Source: Rhodoferax sp. BAB1 (GTDB lineage: Bacteria; Pseudomonadota; Gammaproteobacteria; Burkholderiales; Burkholderiaceae_C). Taken from it: a stretch of 64,000 nucleotides of DNA. Under the pieces are notes generated by a model, which was not told the origin of the DNA, searched no databases, and saw nothing but the letters and a program-made list of their open reading frames with translations. Position numbers and translations under genes: made by a program. The stretch lies in contig NZ_CP054424.1 of assembly GCF_013334205.1 (NCBI RefSeq), positions 2,810,001 to 2,874,000 of the forward strand, read 5' to 3'. Every line of letters begins with the position of its first letter. Positions within the stretch are counted from its first letter, which is position 1. This document shows, piece by piece, positions 22,002 to 30,976 of this stretch.

Positions 22002-22631
22002 TTATGGCTTCACAGGCTGCGAGGCCGCTGACGCGGGCGCAGATGCGGCCGGCTCAGGCGGCCTCTGCACCTCGCTGGCACGCAGCATGCGCACACGCAT
22101 GGTGAAATTGGCCACGCGACGCTGGTCTTTGCCGATAGGAACATTGGCCGCCACGATCTCGACCAGTTCTGGTTTCGCGAACCATGGCGAATGGTAGGCC
22201 AAGTTACGCAACAACTCCGAGACCCGCTCGTTGGACTGCGCCGTCCCCTGCAAGGTAATCAGCTGGTTGTCCTGGCGCATGCTGGTGATGTACACCCCCT
22301 CCGGGAACTGCCGCGTCAGCTCGGTCAGCAGATGCACCGGCATGTTGCGATCCGCCTGCAGGTTTTCCACCGCCTGCTGCCGGGCCCGCAAAGCGGCAAT
22401 TTCAGCTTCCAGTGCAGCGATATCCTTGATCTGGTTGTCCAGTTTCTGGATCTCCTGGGTCAATACCGTGTTCAGGCCTTCCTGCGAGGAAATCTGCCCC
22501 TGGAGCCACAGGAACACGATGCCGGCGATCAGGCCACCGGCCAGGGCAGACGCACCCAGGGAAACGTTGAATACGTCCTGTCTTTTCTTGCGGGCGGCCT
22601 CACGGTGAGGCAGCAGATTGATCAGTATCAC
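22002..22631 (-). CDS. pilN: Type IV pilus inner-membrane protein PilN
   Basis: 209 aa with the conserved cytosolic N-terminus MILINLLPHREAARKKRQ that docks in PilM, one membrane helix (about residues 25-45), a coiled coil (to about 95) and the periplasmic fold with YITSMRQDNQLITLQGTAQS. GTG start overlapping the pilM stop (GTGA). The C-terminus is alanine/proline rich (PPEPAASAPASAASQPVKP), a tail longer than in model PilN proteins. Confidence 0.95.
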   Translation of the reverse strand: MILINLLPHREAARKKRQDVFNVSLGASALAGGLIAGIVFLWLQGQISSQEGLNTVLTQEIQKLDNQIKDIAALEAEIAALRARQQAVENLQADRNMPVHLLTELTRQFPEGVYITSMRQDNQLITLQGTAQSNERVSELLRNLAYHSPWFAKPELVEIVAANVPIGKDQRRVANFTMRVRMLRASEVQRPPEPAASAPASAASQPVKP

Positions 22632-23713
22632 TGCAGAAACCTCCGCATCGCCAGCCCGCAGGACGTCAGATAGGACGGCGCCTCGCGGGTCATCTTCTTG
22701 AGGCGTATCCCGTCACCGATCTCCATGCCATCAAAGGGGTTGACCAGGCTGCACGGAAAACTCAGTTGCTGGGTCACGGCATCGGTCAAGCCGGACAGGG
22801 CCGCTGCCCCACCCGCCAGCATGATGTAGTCCACCTTGTGGTGGGGCGTACTGGTGAAGAAGAACTGCAAGGCACGTCCGATTTCCTGCACCATGCTTTC
22901 GATGAAGGGCCGCAACACGCTGCTCTCGTAGTCCTCGGGGAGCTCACCGCTGCGCTTCTTGGCCTCAGCCTCTTCCAGCGAAAAACCATACTGGCGCACG
23001 ATCAACTGGGTCAGTTGGGCGCCGCCAAAAGCCTGGTCACGTTCGTACAGCACCTCGTCATCGCGGATCACCTGCATGCTGGTGGTCAATGCCCCGACCT
23101 CAAACAGGGCCACGATGGCACCCACCCCCTGCTCGGGCAGATTGGCAATCAGGCGCTTGGCCGCCAGGCGGGATGCGTAGGACTCCACGTCGACGATGAC
23201 GGGCTTGAGGCCGGCCGATTCGGCCAAACCCTGAATGTCCTGGACCTTCTCCCGACGCGAAGCCGCAATCAGCACGTCAATATCACCTGCCGAGTTAGCG
23301 CTGGGGCCGATGACACAGAAGTCCAGACTCACTTCCTCCAGAGGGAAGGGGATGTACTGGTTGGCCTCGGCCTCCACCTGCATCTCGAGTTCCACCTCGC
23401 TCATGCCGCCGGGCAAAACGATCTTCTTGGTGATCACGGCCGAAGGCGGCAGGGCCATGGCCACATTCTTGGTCTTGGTTCCGCTCTTCTTGACCAGACG
23501 ACGCACGGCCTCGGCCACCTCATCGAACTTCTCGATGTTGCCGTCCGTGATCCAGCCGCGCTCCAGCGGCTCGATCGCACAGCGATCAAGCACATACTGA
23601 CCAGCCTTGTTTTTACTCAGCTCAACCAGCTTGACACTGGAGGAACTGACATCCAAACCCAGCATCGGTTCAGGCTGGCTACCGAACAAGGATCCCAATG
23701 AGATCAAGAGCAT
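22628..23713 (-). CDS. pilM: Type IV pilus actin-like ATPase PilM
   Basis: Cytosolic actin-fold protein (361 aa) that binds the PilN tail and anchors the pilus machine. Starts SLGSLFGSQPEPMLGLDVSS, with phosphate-1 loop GLDVSSSSVKLVEL, connect and phosphate-2 elements, and the adenosine loop IMLAGGAAALSGL. The ATG at 23713 has no spaced ribosome-binding site (CAGGGG abuts it), whereas a TTG six bases later has AGGGG at good spacing, so translation may begin at 23707. The open frame runs upstream to 23878 without family support. First gene of pilMNOPQ-aroKB. Confidence 0.93.
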   Translation of the reverse strand: MLLISLGSLFGSQPEPMLGLDVSSSSVKLVELSKNKAGQYVLDRCAIEPLERGWITDGNIEKFDEVAEAVRRLVKKSGTKTKNVAMALPPSAVITKKIVLPGGMSEVELEMQVEAEANQYIPFPLEEVSLDFCVIGPSANSAGDIDVLIAASRREKVQDIQGLAESAGLKPVIVDVESYASRLAAKRLIANLPEQGVGAIVALFEVGALTTSMQVIRDDEVLYERDQAFGGAQLTQLIVRQYGFSLEEAEAKKRSGELPEDYESSVLRPFIESMVQEIGRALQFFFTSTPHHKVDYIMLAGGAAALSGLTDAVTQQLSFPCSLVNPFDGMEIGDGIRLKKMTREAPSYLTSCGLAMRRFLQ

Positions 23714-23974
23714 CCCCTGAAAGAAACCAGCCAGAGGCCGGCGAACTTGTGAATTCACTTGAATGCTAGCAGTTAGGTCCTTGTCCTGCAAAGGTTTTTT
23801 CCGATTGCCGCATCTTCGAGCGTTGTCAAAAGCAGACGTTTTGTATGCGATTGCAACAGGCCGAGAGCAAAGTCCCATGCCATCGCCGGGGCAAACCGGG
23901 TGAATAAAAAAGCATCAGCGGTCCGTCGGAGCGCCCAGATTTTTATAATGCTGACGCGACCTTACAAAGTTTTT
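23714..23974. promoter_or_regulatory. Divergent pilM / ponA promoter region
   Basis: For pilM (minus strand) TTGCAG and TAGCAT are 17 bp apart just upstream of the start. For the PBP1A gene a good TATAAT lies at 23944-23949, about 26 bp before its ATG, without a convincing -35 box. Both assignments are from consensus matching only. Confidence 0.4.
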
Positions 23975-26479
23975 ATGCCTCCTGATCCCCAACCCGAGTC
24001 CGCTCCCTCCTCCAGCCCAGCCGGCATGAAATACATCCAATCTGCCGCCCTGCGCCGGTTTCTGCGCATCGGCCTGTGGGCGGGCGGCGTCGGCCTGGCC
24101 GGTCTGGTCTCGATCCTGATCGCCGTGTCGATCGCCATGGCACTGGCTTATCCCAATCTGCCCGATATCTCCGACCTCTCGGAATACCGCCCCAAACTGC
24201 CGCTGCGCATTTTTTCCACAGAAGGTGATCTGATTGGCGAATTCGGCGAGGAGCGCCGCAATTTCACCCCCATCAAGGACATCCCGCAGGCGCTGACCGA
24301 CGCGGTCCTGGCCATCGAAGATGCGCGCTTCTTCCAGCATGGCGGGGTCGACTATGTGGGTGTCGTGCGTGCCGGCCTGGCCAATGTGGGCAAGGCCAAG
24401 AGCCAGGGCGCCTCCACCATCACCATGCAGGTGGCACGCAACGTCTACCTGTCATCGGAGAAGACCTTCACCCGAAAGATCTACGAGATCCTGTTGACCT
24501 TCAAGCTGGAGCACCTGCTGACGAAGGACCAGATTCTCGAAATCTACATGAACCAGATCTATCTGGGCAATCGCGCCTACGGCTTTGCGGCGGCGGCCGA
24601 GACCTATTTCGGCAAGGCCCTCAAGGACATCACCATCGCCGAGGCCGCCATGCTGGCCGGCTTGCCCAAGGCCCCGTCCGCCTACAACCCGATCAGCAAC
24701 CCCAAACGTGCCCGCAGCCGCCAGCTTTACATTATCGACCGCATGCTGGATAACGGCTTCATCACGGCCGAGGAGGCCGAGACCGCCAGAACACAGGAAC
24801 TGCGGGTCAAGACAGGCGGGAACCATGCTGGCGGCGGCAACGCGCCGACACGCAGCCATGCCGAATTCGTGGCCGAAATGGTGCGCCAGATGATCTTTGC
24901 ACAGTACGGTGAAGAAACCTATACGCGCGGGCTCAACGTCTACACCACCATACGCTCCAGCGACCAGGAGGTGGCCTACCAGGCCCTGCGCCAGGGCATC
25001 ATGGAATTCGAGCGTCGTCAGGCCTATCGGGGCCCCGAGAAATTCATCACCCTGCCGCAGAAAGCCGACGAGCTTGAGGATGCCATCGATGACGCACTGG
25101 ATGAGCATCCCGACAACGGCGACCTGTTGGCGGCTGTCGTGCTCGAAGCCAATCCGCGCAAGGTCGTGGCGACACGCCGCGGTGGCGAAATACTGGAAAT
25201 CACCGGCGAAGGCCTGCGCATTGCCCAGCCGGGCTTGCAACCCCGGGCCGGGCCCAAGCTCAAGATCCGCCGTGGCGCCATCATCCGGATCATGAAGACC
25301 CAAAAGAACACCTGGGAAATCCTGCAGTTGCCGGAAGTCGAAGGCGCCTTCGTATCCCTGGATCCGCGCAACGGTGCCATCAAGGCCCTGGTGGGCGGCT
25401 TTGATTTCGAAAAGAACAAATACAACCACGTCACCCAGGCCTGGCGCCAGCCGGGCTCGAGCTTCAAGCCTTTCATCTACTCGGCCGCATTGGAAAAAGG
25501 CTTCACGCCAGCGACCGTGGTCAATGACGCTCCGCTGTTTTTCGAACCCGAGCTGACCGGCGGCCAACCCTGGGAGCCGAAGAATTACGACGGCGCCTTC
25601 GAAGGGCCGATGCCCTTGCGCCGGGGCATGGCGAAATCCAAGAACATGATCTCGATCCGCATTCTGGACGCCATCGGTGCACGCTACGCCCAGGAATGGA
25701 TCGCCCAGTTCGGATTCGAGCCTGAAAAGCACCCGCCGTATCTGACCATGGCGCTGGGCGCGGGTTCGGTCACCCCCATGCAACTGGCCACCGGCTATTC
25801 GGTCTTCGCCAATGGCGGCTACCGCATCAACCCCTGGCTCATCAGCAAGATCACCGAGCAAAAAGGCAAGACCCTGATCCAGACCAAGCCGCCGGTACCG
25901 GATGAATCCATGCGCGCCGTGGATGCGCGCAACGCCTTTGTCATCTCCACCCTGTTACAGGAAGTCATGCGCACGGGCACCGGCGCACGGGCCCAGGCCA
26001 CACTCAAACGGCCCGACATCTACGGCAAGACGGGCACCACCAACGACTCGATGGACGCCTGGTTCGCCGGCTATCACCCCACCCTCACGGCGGTGACCTG
26101 GATCGGCTACGACACACCGCGCAAGCTGGGTGACCGCGAAACCGGCGGCGGCCTGAGCCTGCCAGTCTGGATCAGCTATATGGAACACGCGCTGCGTGAT
26201 GTGCCCACCCTGGAACTGGCACCGCCCGAAGGCGTCGTGCATGCCGGCATCGACTGGCTCTACGCTGAACACGCCAAGGATGGCGGCGTGCTGTCCCTGG
26301 GCCTGGACGACATGCCTGCCGTCATGCCGCCGCCGGGAGGCGTGCTGCCCCCCCCTGCGACGGTTCCAGCCCCAATGCCTGTACCGGCTCCGGCTCCGGT
26401 GGCACCGTCTCCCGGCGCCCCCGCCTCGGCACCGGTCGGCGAGGAGCGCCTGCGCATCCTCGACCTGTTCAGGAACTGA
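23975..26479 (+). CDS. mrcA: Penicillin-binding protein 1A
   Basis: Bifunctional peptidoglycan glycosyltransferase and transpeptidase (834 aa), inner-membrane anchored. Membrane helix near residues 30-55; GT51 domain with EDARFFQHGGVD, GASTITMQVARNVYLS and RKIYEILLTFKLEHLLTKDQ; an OB-like inserted region; transpeptidase motifs GSSFKPF (nucleophile Ser), SKNM and KTGTTND. The tail after about residue 775 is a Pro/Ala-rich linker (PPPGGVLPPPATVPAPMPVP-like). Start at 23975 follows a TATAAT; an internal ATG at 24026 is possible. It converges on cyaY with stops directly adjacent. Confidence 0.95.
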   Translation: MPPDPQPESAPSSSPAGMKYIQSAALRRFLRIGLWAGGVGLAGLVSILIAVSIAMALAYPNLPDISDLSEYRPKLPLRIFSTEGDLIGEFGEERRNFTPIKDIPQALTDAVLAIEDARFFQHGGVDYVGVVRAGLANVGKAKSQGASTITMQVARNVYLSSEKTFTRKIYEILLTFKLEHLLTKDQILEIYMNQIYLGNRAYGFAAAAETYFGKALKDITIAEAAMLAGLPKAPSAYNPISNPKRARSRQLYIIDRMLDNGFITAEEAETARTQELRVKTGGNHAGGGNAPTRSHAEFVAEMVRQMIFAQYGEETYTRGLNVYTTIRSSDQEVAYQALRQGIMEFERRQAYRGPEKFITLPQKADELEDAIDDALDEHPDNGDLLAAVVLEANPRKVVATRRGGEILEITGEGLRIAQPGLQPRAGPKLKIRRGAIIRIMKTQKNTWEILQLPEVEGAFVSLDPRNGAIKALVGGFDFEKNKYNHVTQAWRQPGSSFKPFIYSAALEKGFTPATVVNDAPLFFEPELTGGQPWEPKNYDGAFEGPMPLRRGMAKSKNMISIRILDAIGARYAQEWIAQFGFEPEKHPPYLTMALGAGSVTPMQLATGYSVFANGGYRINPWLISKITEQKGKTLIQTKPPVPDESMRAVDARNAFVISTLLQEVMRTGTGARAQATLKRPDIYGKTGTTNDSMDAWFAGYHPTLTAVTWIGYDTPRKLGDRETGGGLSLPVWISYMEHALRDVPTLELAPPEGVVHAGIDWLYAEHAKDGGVLSLGLDDMPAVMPPPGGVLPPPATVPAPMPVPAPAPVAPSPGAPASAPVGEERLRILDLFRN

Positions 26480-26809
26480 TCAGACCCGGAACTCCAGACG
26501 CGTCCCGGCCTGCGCGCTCGCATCACGCGACAGGCCGGCGAAGAATTCGCCGTGGCCCTTGGTATCCATCCAGCTCTGGCCGTCGAACTTGTAGTGGTAA
26601 CCGCCCGAGCGGGCCGCCAGCCAGATCTCGTGCAGAGGTTTCTGCAGGTTCACCACGATCTGGCTGCGATCGCGAAACACCAGGGTGACCATGCCGCCCA
26701 CACGCTGATTGTCGATGTCGACATCGCTTTCCTCGTTGAGGCGGTCGCAGCAGGTTTCGATGGCGCGCAAAACGCTCTCGGCGCGGTCCATGAATTCAGT
26801 GTCGGTCAT
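26480..26809 (-). CDS. cyaY: Iron donor protein CyaY (frataxin)
   Basis: Bacterial frataxin (109 aa) that modulates iron supply and cysteine desulfurase activity in Fe-S assembly. N-terminal acidic helix ([20 protein letters not shown] and later EESDVDID) and the beta-sheet core with [17 protein letters not shown] and [18 protein letters not shown]. The stop lies immediately next to the PBP1A stop with no spacer. It is divergent from lptM, whose ATG is 12 bp away, so the promoters of the two genes must overlap each other's coding sequence. Confidence 0.95.
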   Translation of the reverse strand: MTDTEFMDRAESVLRAIETCCDRLNEESDVDIDNQRVGGMVTLVFRDRSQIVVNLQKPLHEIWLAARSGGYHYKFDGQSWMDTKGHGEFFAGLSRDASAQAGTRLEFRV

Positions 26810-26821
26810 TACAATTCCGTG

Positions 26822-27091
26822 ATGTTGCAAAGCTCCCGGATTCTAGTCAGGCCCCTAAGCCACACCGCGTTTGCTGTCATTGCCACGATCGCCTCGCTGG
26901 CCTTGGCCGGCTGTGGCCAGACCGGCAATCTGTACCTGCCAACCGAGCCGGCTGCGGCCAAACGCGCCACCCTGCCCCAATCCATGTGGCCCGCCATGCC
27001 GGACCGCAAGAAACCCGGCACCCCCGCCACACCACCGACCCCCAGCCAGCCCTCCGCCCCCGCACCCGTCAACGCTCCTGCCGTCCCATGA
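26822..27091 (+). CDS. lptM: LPS translocon maturation lipoprotein LptM
   Basis: Small lipoprotein (89 aa), formerly YifL, that assists assembly of the LptDE outer-membrane translocon. Signal peptide [17 protein letters not shown] to LALAGC, then the signature [10 protein letters not shown] directly after the lipidated cysteine. The rest is a Pro/Ala-rich disordered tail. Overlaps lysA (ATGA), the standard arrangement in proteobacteria. Confidence 0.92.
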   Translation: MLQSSRILVRPLSHTAFAVIATIASLALAGCGQTGNLYLPTEPAAAKRATLPQSMWPAMPDRKKPGTPATPPTPSQPSAPAPVNAPAVP

Positions 27092-28362
27092 CCGTCTCCA
27101 AACTCCCGGGCCAGCCCCATATCGCCTACCGGGGCGATGAACTCTTCATCGAAAACGTGCGCCTGGCCGACCTGGCCCATCAGCACGGCACCCCCCTGTT
27201 CGTCTACTCCAAAGCGGCCATGCTCTCGGCCCTGGGGGCCTACCAGCGCGGCTTTGCCGGCCGCCAGGCGCAGATCTGCTACGCCATGAAAGCCAACTCG
27301 TCGCTGGCCGTGCTGCAGCTGTTCGCCCAGGCTGGCTGCGGCTTCGACATCGTTTCTGCTGGCGAACTGGAACGCGTGCTGGCTGCAGGCGGTGCGCCCG
27401 GGAAAATCATCTTTTCCGGTGTGGGCAAGACGCGCGTCGAGATGCGCCGGGCGCTCGACACCGGCATCGGCTGTTTCAACGTCGAGAGCGAGGCAGAAAT
27501 CGACGTGCTCAACGAGGTGGCGCAGGCCGCCGGCAAACGCGCGCCCATCAGCATCCGCGTCAACCCCAACGTCGACGCCAAGACCCACCCCTACATCTCG
27601 ACCGGGCTCAAGGGCAACAAGTTCGGCATCGCCCACGAAAGCGCGCTGGCCATCTACCAGCGTGCGGCCACGCTGCCGGGTCTGCATGTCGTGGGCATCG
27701 ACTGCCACATCGGCTCGCAGATCACACAGGAATCCCCCTACCTGGACGCCATGGACCGCGTGCTGGATCTGGTCCAGGCCATCGAAGCGGTCGGCATCCC
27801 CTTGCATCACATCGACTTCGGCGGTGGCCTCGGCATCGATTACAACGGTGACACCCCACCCGCCGCCGACGCCCTGTGGGCCAAGCTGCTGGCCAAGCTG
27901 GACGCGCGCGGCTACGGCCAACGCCAGTTGATGATCGAACCCGGCCGCTCCCTGGTGGGCAACGCGGGCGTCTGCCTGACCGAGGTGCTCTACCTCAAGC
28001 CGGGCGAGCAGAAGAACTTCTGCATCGTCGACGCCGCCATGAACGACCTGCCGCGCCCGGCCATGTACGAGGCCTACCACCAGATCGTGCCGCTGGCACC
28101 GCGCGCGGGAGCCGGTCGTAGCTGGGACGTGGTGGGACCGATCTGCGAAAGCGGCGACTGGCTAGGGCGCGACCGCGCCCTGAACGTGCAGGCCGGCGAC
28201 CAGCTGGCCGTGCTGTCGGCCGGCGCCTATTGCATGAGCATGGCCAGCAACTACAACACGCGCGGCCGTGCCGCCGAGGTCCTGGTCGACGGTGATCAAG
28301 CCCACCTGATCCGTCGCCGCGAGAGCGCCAGCGACACGTTCCAGCACGAAAAGCTGCTCTGA
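27088..28362 (+). CDS. lysA: Diaminopimelate decarboxylase
   Basis: Last step of lysine synthesis, meso-diaminopimelate to lysine plus CO2; PLP enzyme of fold III (424 aa). PLP lysine in ICYAMKANSSLAV (about residue 70), GGGLGID phosphate loop, IEPGRSLVGNAGV, the cysteine-containing GPICESGDWL and the final GAYCMSMASNYN tyrosine. Normal length. Confidence 0.96.
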   Translation: MTVSKLPGQPHIAYRGDELFIENVRLADLAHQHGTPLFVYSKAAMLSALGAYQRGFAGRQAQICYAMKANSSLAVLQLFAQAGCGFDIVSAGELERVLAAGGAPGKIIFSGVGKTRVEMRRALDTGIGCFNVESEAEIDVLNEVAQAAGKRAPISIRVNPNVDAKTHPYISTGLKGNKFGIAHESALAIYQRAATLPGLHVVGIDCHIGSQITQESPYLDAMDRVLDLVQAIEAVGIPLHHIDFGGGLGIDYNGDTPPAADALWAKLLAKLDARGYGQRQLMIEPGRSLVGNAGVCLTEVLYLKPGEQKNFCIVDAAMNDLPRPAMYEAYHQIVPLAPRAGAGRSWDVVGPICESGDWLGRDRALNVQAGDQLAVLSAGAYCMSMASNYNTRGRAAEVLVDGDQAHLIRRRESASDTFQHEKLL

Positions 28363-28377
28363 CCCATCCAATCCGCC

Positions 28378-28431
28378 ACGATTTGACTCACATCAAATCG
28401 TGGAGCGGCTGTCTTTCCTATAGTCGCGCCT
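28378..28431 (+). promoter_or_regulatory. Crp/Fnr-type operator and promoter of the diiron protein gene
   Basis: ACGATTTGA-ctcaca-TCAAATCGT at 28378-28401 is a perfect 9-bp inverted repeat containing the FNR/ANR consensus TTGA-N6-TCAA. TATAGT at 28419-28424 is a good -10, which puts +1 near 28431 and the palindrome centre (28389.5) at -41.5, the class II activator position. This indicates activation under low oxygen. Confidence 0.72.
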
Positions 28432-28461
28432 TGCTGTCACACCACCACAGAAAGGCCGAAC

Positions 28462-29277
28462 GTGTCGATCGAGCTTTACCGGGACCCCAACCACGTCTGC
28501 CTGATGTTCACCGATCTGGTGGAAGAGGATGGCGATATCGTCCAGTCCAACCAGTTCCTGATCGTCGACCATGAGCATGGCGCCATCATCGACCCGGGTG
28601 GCAACCTGGCTTTCAACGAACTGCTGCTTACCAGCTCCCGCTTCTTCACCCCGCAGCATCTGTCCTACCTGATCGCCTCGCACGCGGATCCGGACATCAT
28701 CGCCTCGCTCGATCGCTGGTTGACATCGACGCCAGCCCAGCTCGTCATCTCGCGCATCTGGGAACGCTTTGTTCCACACTTCACCAAGGCCGGCAAGACC
28801 CACGGCCGGGTCATCGGCGTCGCCGACGCAGGGGGCATCCTGCCGCTGGGCAAGAGCGAGTTGCACCTGCTGCCGGCGCACTTCATGCACTCCGAGGGCA
28901 ACTTCCATTTCTACGACCCGATCAGCAAGATCCTCTTCACCGGCGACCTCGGCGTCTCCATGATGTCAGGCGAACAGGCCAAAAAACCGGTGACCGACTT
29001 CAAGGCGCATGTGCCGCTGATGGAGGGTTTCCACCGGCGCTACATGGTGTCGAACAAGATCCTGCGGCTCTGGGCCGCGATGGCGCGCAAGCTCGATATT
29101 TCCATGCTGGTGCCGCAACACGGCGCACCGCTGGCCGGGCCGGCCATTGCCGCCTTCTTCGACTGGATCGAAAACCTGAGCTGCGGCATCGACCTCTTCG
29201 ACGAACGCATGTACCAGCTACCGCGGACCCTGATCGATCCGCGCCTGACCAACAGCCGACCGGCCGCGCTGAACTGA
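28462..29277 (+). CDS. MBL-fold diiron (ODP/flavodiiron-like) protein
   Basis: 271 aa cytosolic metallo-beta-lactamase-fold protein related to the diiron domain of flavodiiron proteins but without a flavodoxin domain. Ligand motifs are seen in order: SHADPDI near residue 73, AHFMHSEGN near 139, FTGDLG near 157 and VPQHGAP near 215. In flavodiiron proteins the first motif is HxExDH; here it is HADPDI, so the glutamate is replaced by aspartate and the following histidine by isoleucine. Possible roles are O2 or NO sensing or reduction; the upstream FNR-type box supports a low-oxygen role. GTG start with AAAGG nine bases upstream. Its 3' end overlaps msrQ by 60 bp. Confidence 0.85.
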   Translation: MSIELYRDPNHVCLMFTDLVEEDGDIVQSNQFLIVDHEHGAIIDPGGNLAFNELLLTSSRFFTPQHLSYLIASHADPDIIASLDRWLTSTPAQLVISRIWERFVPHFTKAGKTHGRVIGVADAGGILPLGKSELHLLPAHFMHSEGNFHFYDPISKILFTGDLGVSMMSGEQAKKPVTDFKAHVPLMEGFHRRYMVSNKILRLWAAMARKLDISMLVPQHGAPLAGPAIAAFFDWIENLSCGIDLFDERMYQLPRTLIDPRLTNSRPAALN

Positions 29278-29880
29278 AACAGCGCGCCACAGCCGCCAAG
29301 CCAGCAAAGCGCCCAGGACAGCGGCATAAACCTGCACCTCGGCAAAATCGTTCTTGCCTGCGCGCATCCAGAAGAAGTGCAGCACGGCGAGAACGGCCAC
29401 GGCATACACCAGCCTGTGCAGCAGCTGCCAGCGCGTGGCCCCCAAGGCGCGTATGGCCCGGTTCCACGAGGTGGCGGCCAGGGGCGTCAGCAACACGAAG
29501 GCCGAGAACCCCACCAGGATGAACGGCCGCTTGATGATGTCGCGCACGATATCGCCCGGGTCCAGCCCCATGTCCAGCCAGGCGTAGCAGAGCAGGTGCA
29601 GCACGACGTAGAAGTAGACGTAGAGCCCCAGCATGCGGCGCCACCGCGCCAGCGCCGGCAGCTTCAGCAGAACGCGCAGGGGCGTGACGGCCAGGACCAG
29701 ACACAGCATGCGCAGGGTCCAGTCCCCCGTGGAACGGATCAGCGCCTCGGCCGGATTGGCGCCGAGTTGATCGGTCGCCGCGGCATAGACCAGCCAGAGC
29801 GCCGGCAGCAGGCAGGCCAGGAACAGCACGGGCTTGACGGCTGGGCCCAGCAACCAACGATTCAGGCGCGCCGTGTCCAC
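29218..29880 (-). CDS. msrQ: Heme-binding membrane subunit MsrQ
   Basis: Haem b membrane protein (220 aa, ferric reductase-like fold, about six helices) that passes quinone electrons to MsrP for periplasmic methionine sulfoxide repair. Conserved haem histidines are in YFYVVLHLLCYAWL and WQLLHRLVYAVAVLAVLHFFW. Follows msrP by 13 bp. The last 20 codons overlap, on the opposite strand, the end of the diiron protein gene. Confidence 0.94.
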   Translation of the reverse strand: MDTARLNRWLLGPAVKPVLFLACLLPALWLVYAAATDQLGANPAEALIRSTGDWTLRMLCLVLAVTPLRVLLKLPALARWRRMLGLYVYFYVVLHLLCYAWLDMGLDPGDIVRDIIKRPFILVGFSAFVLLTPLAATSWNRAIRALGATRWQLLHRLVYAVAVLAVLHFFWMRAGKNDFAEVQVYAAVLGALLAWRLWRAVSVQRGRSAVGQARIDQGPR

Positions 29881-29893
29881 GGGAAGCGATCTG

Positions 29894-30889
<996 letters not shown>

Positions 30890-30944
30890 GATGCGATCCT
30901 CCTGGGGATTCAGTCGCAGGACTGGTGCCCATTCTTACAAAGAT

Positions 30945-30966
30945 CGCGCCCGTCGGTGCGGGCGGA
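30945..30966 (-). terminator. Possible weak terminator after ccsB
   Basis: CGCCCG-caccga-CGGGCG stem on the minus strand (30947-30964) followed by CGATCTTTG, about 10 bp past the ccsB stop. The U-run is poor. Confidence 0.35.
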
Positions 30967-30976
30967 TGGCATGGCC

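Noticed and set aside
24452..25861. 469-codon frame antisense to mrcA
   Set aside because: Mirrors the PBP1A coding frame; no motif.
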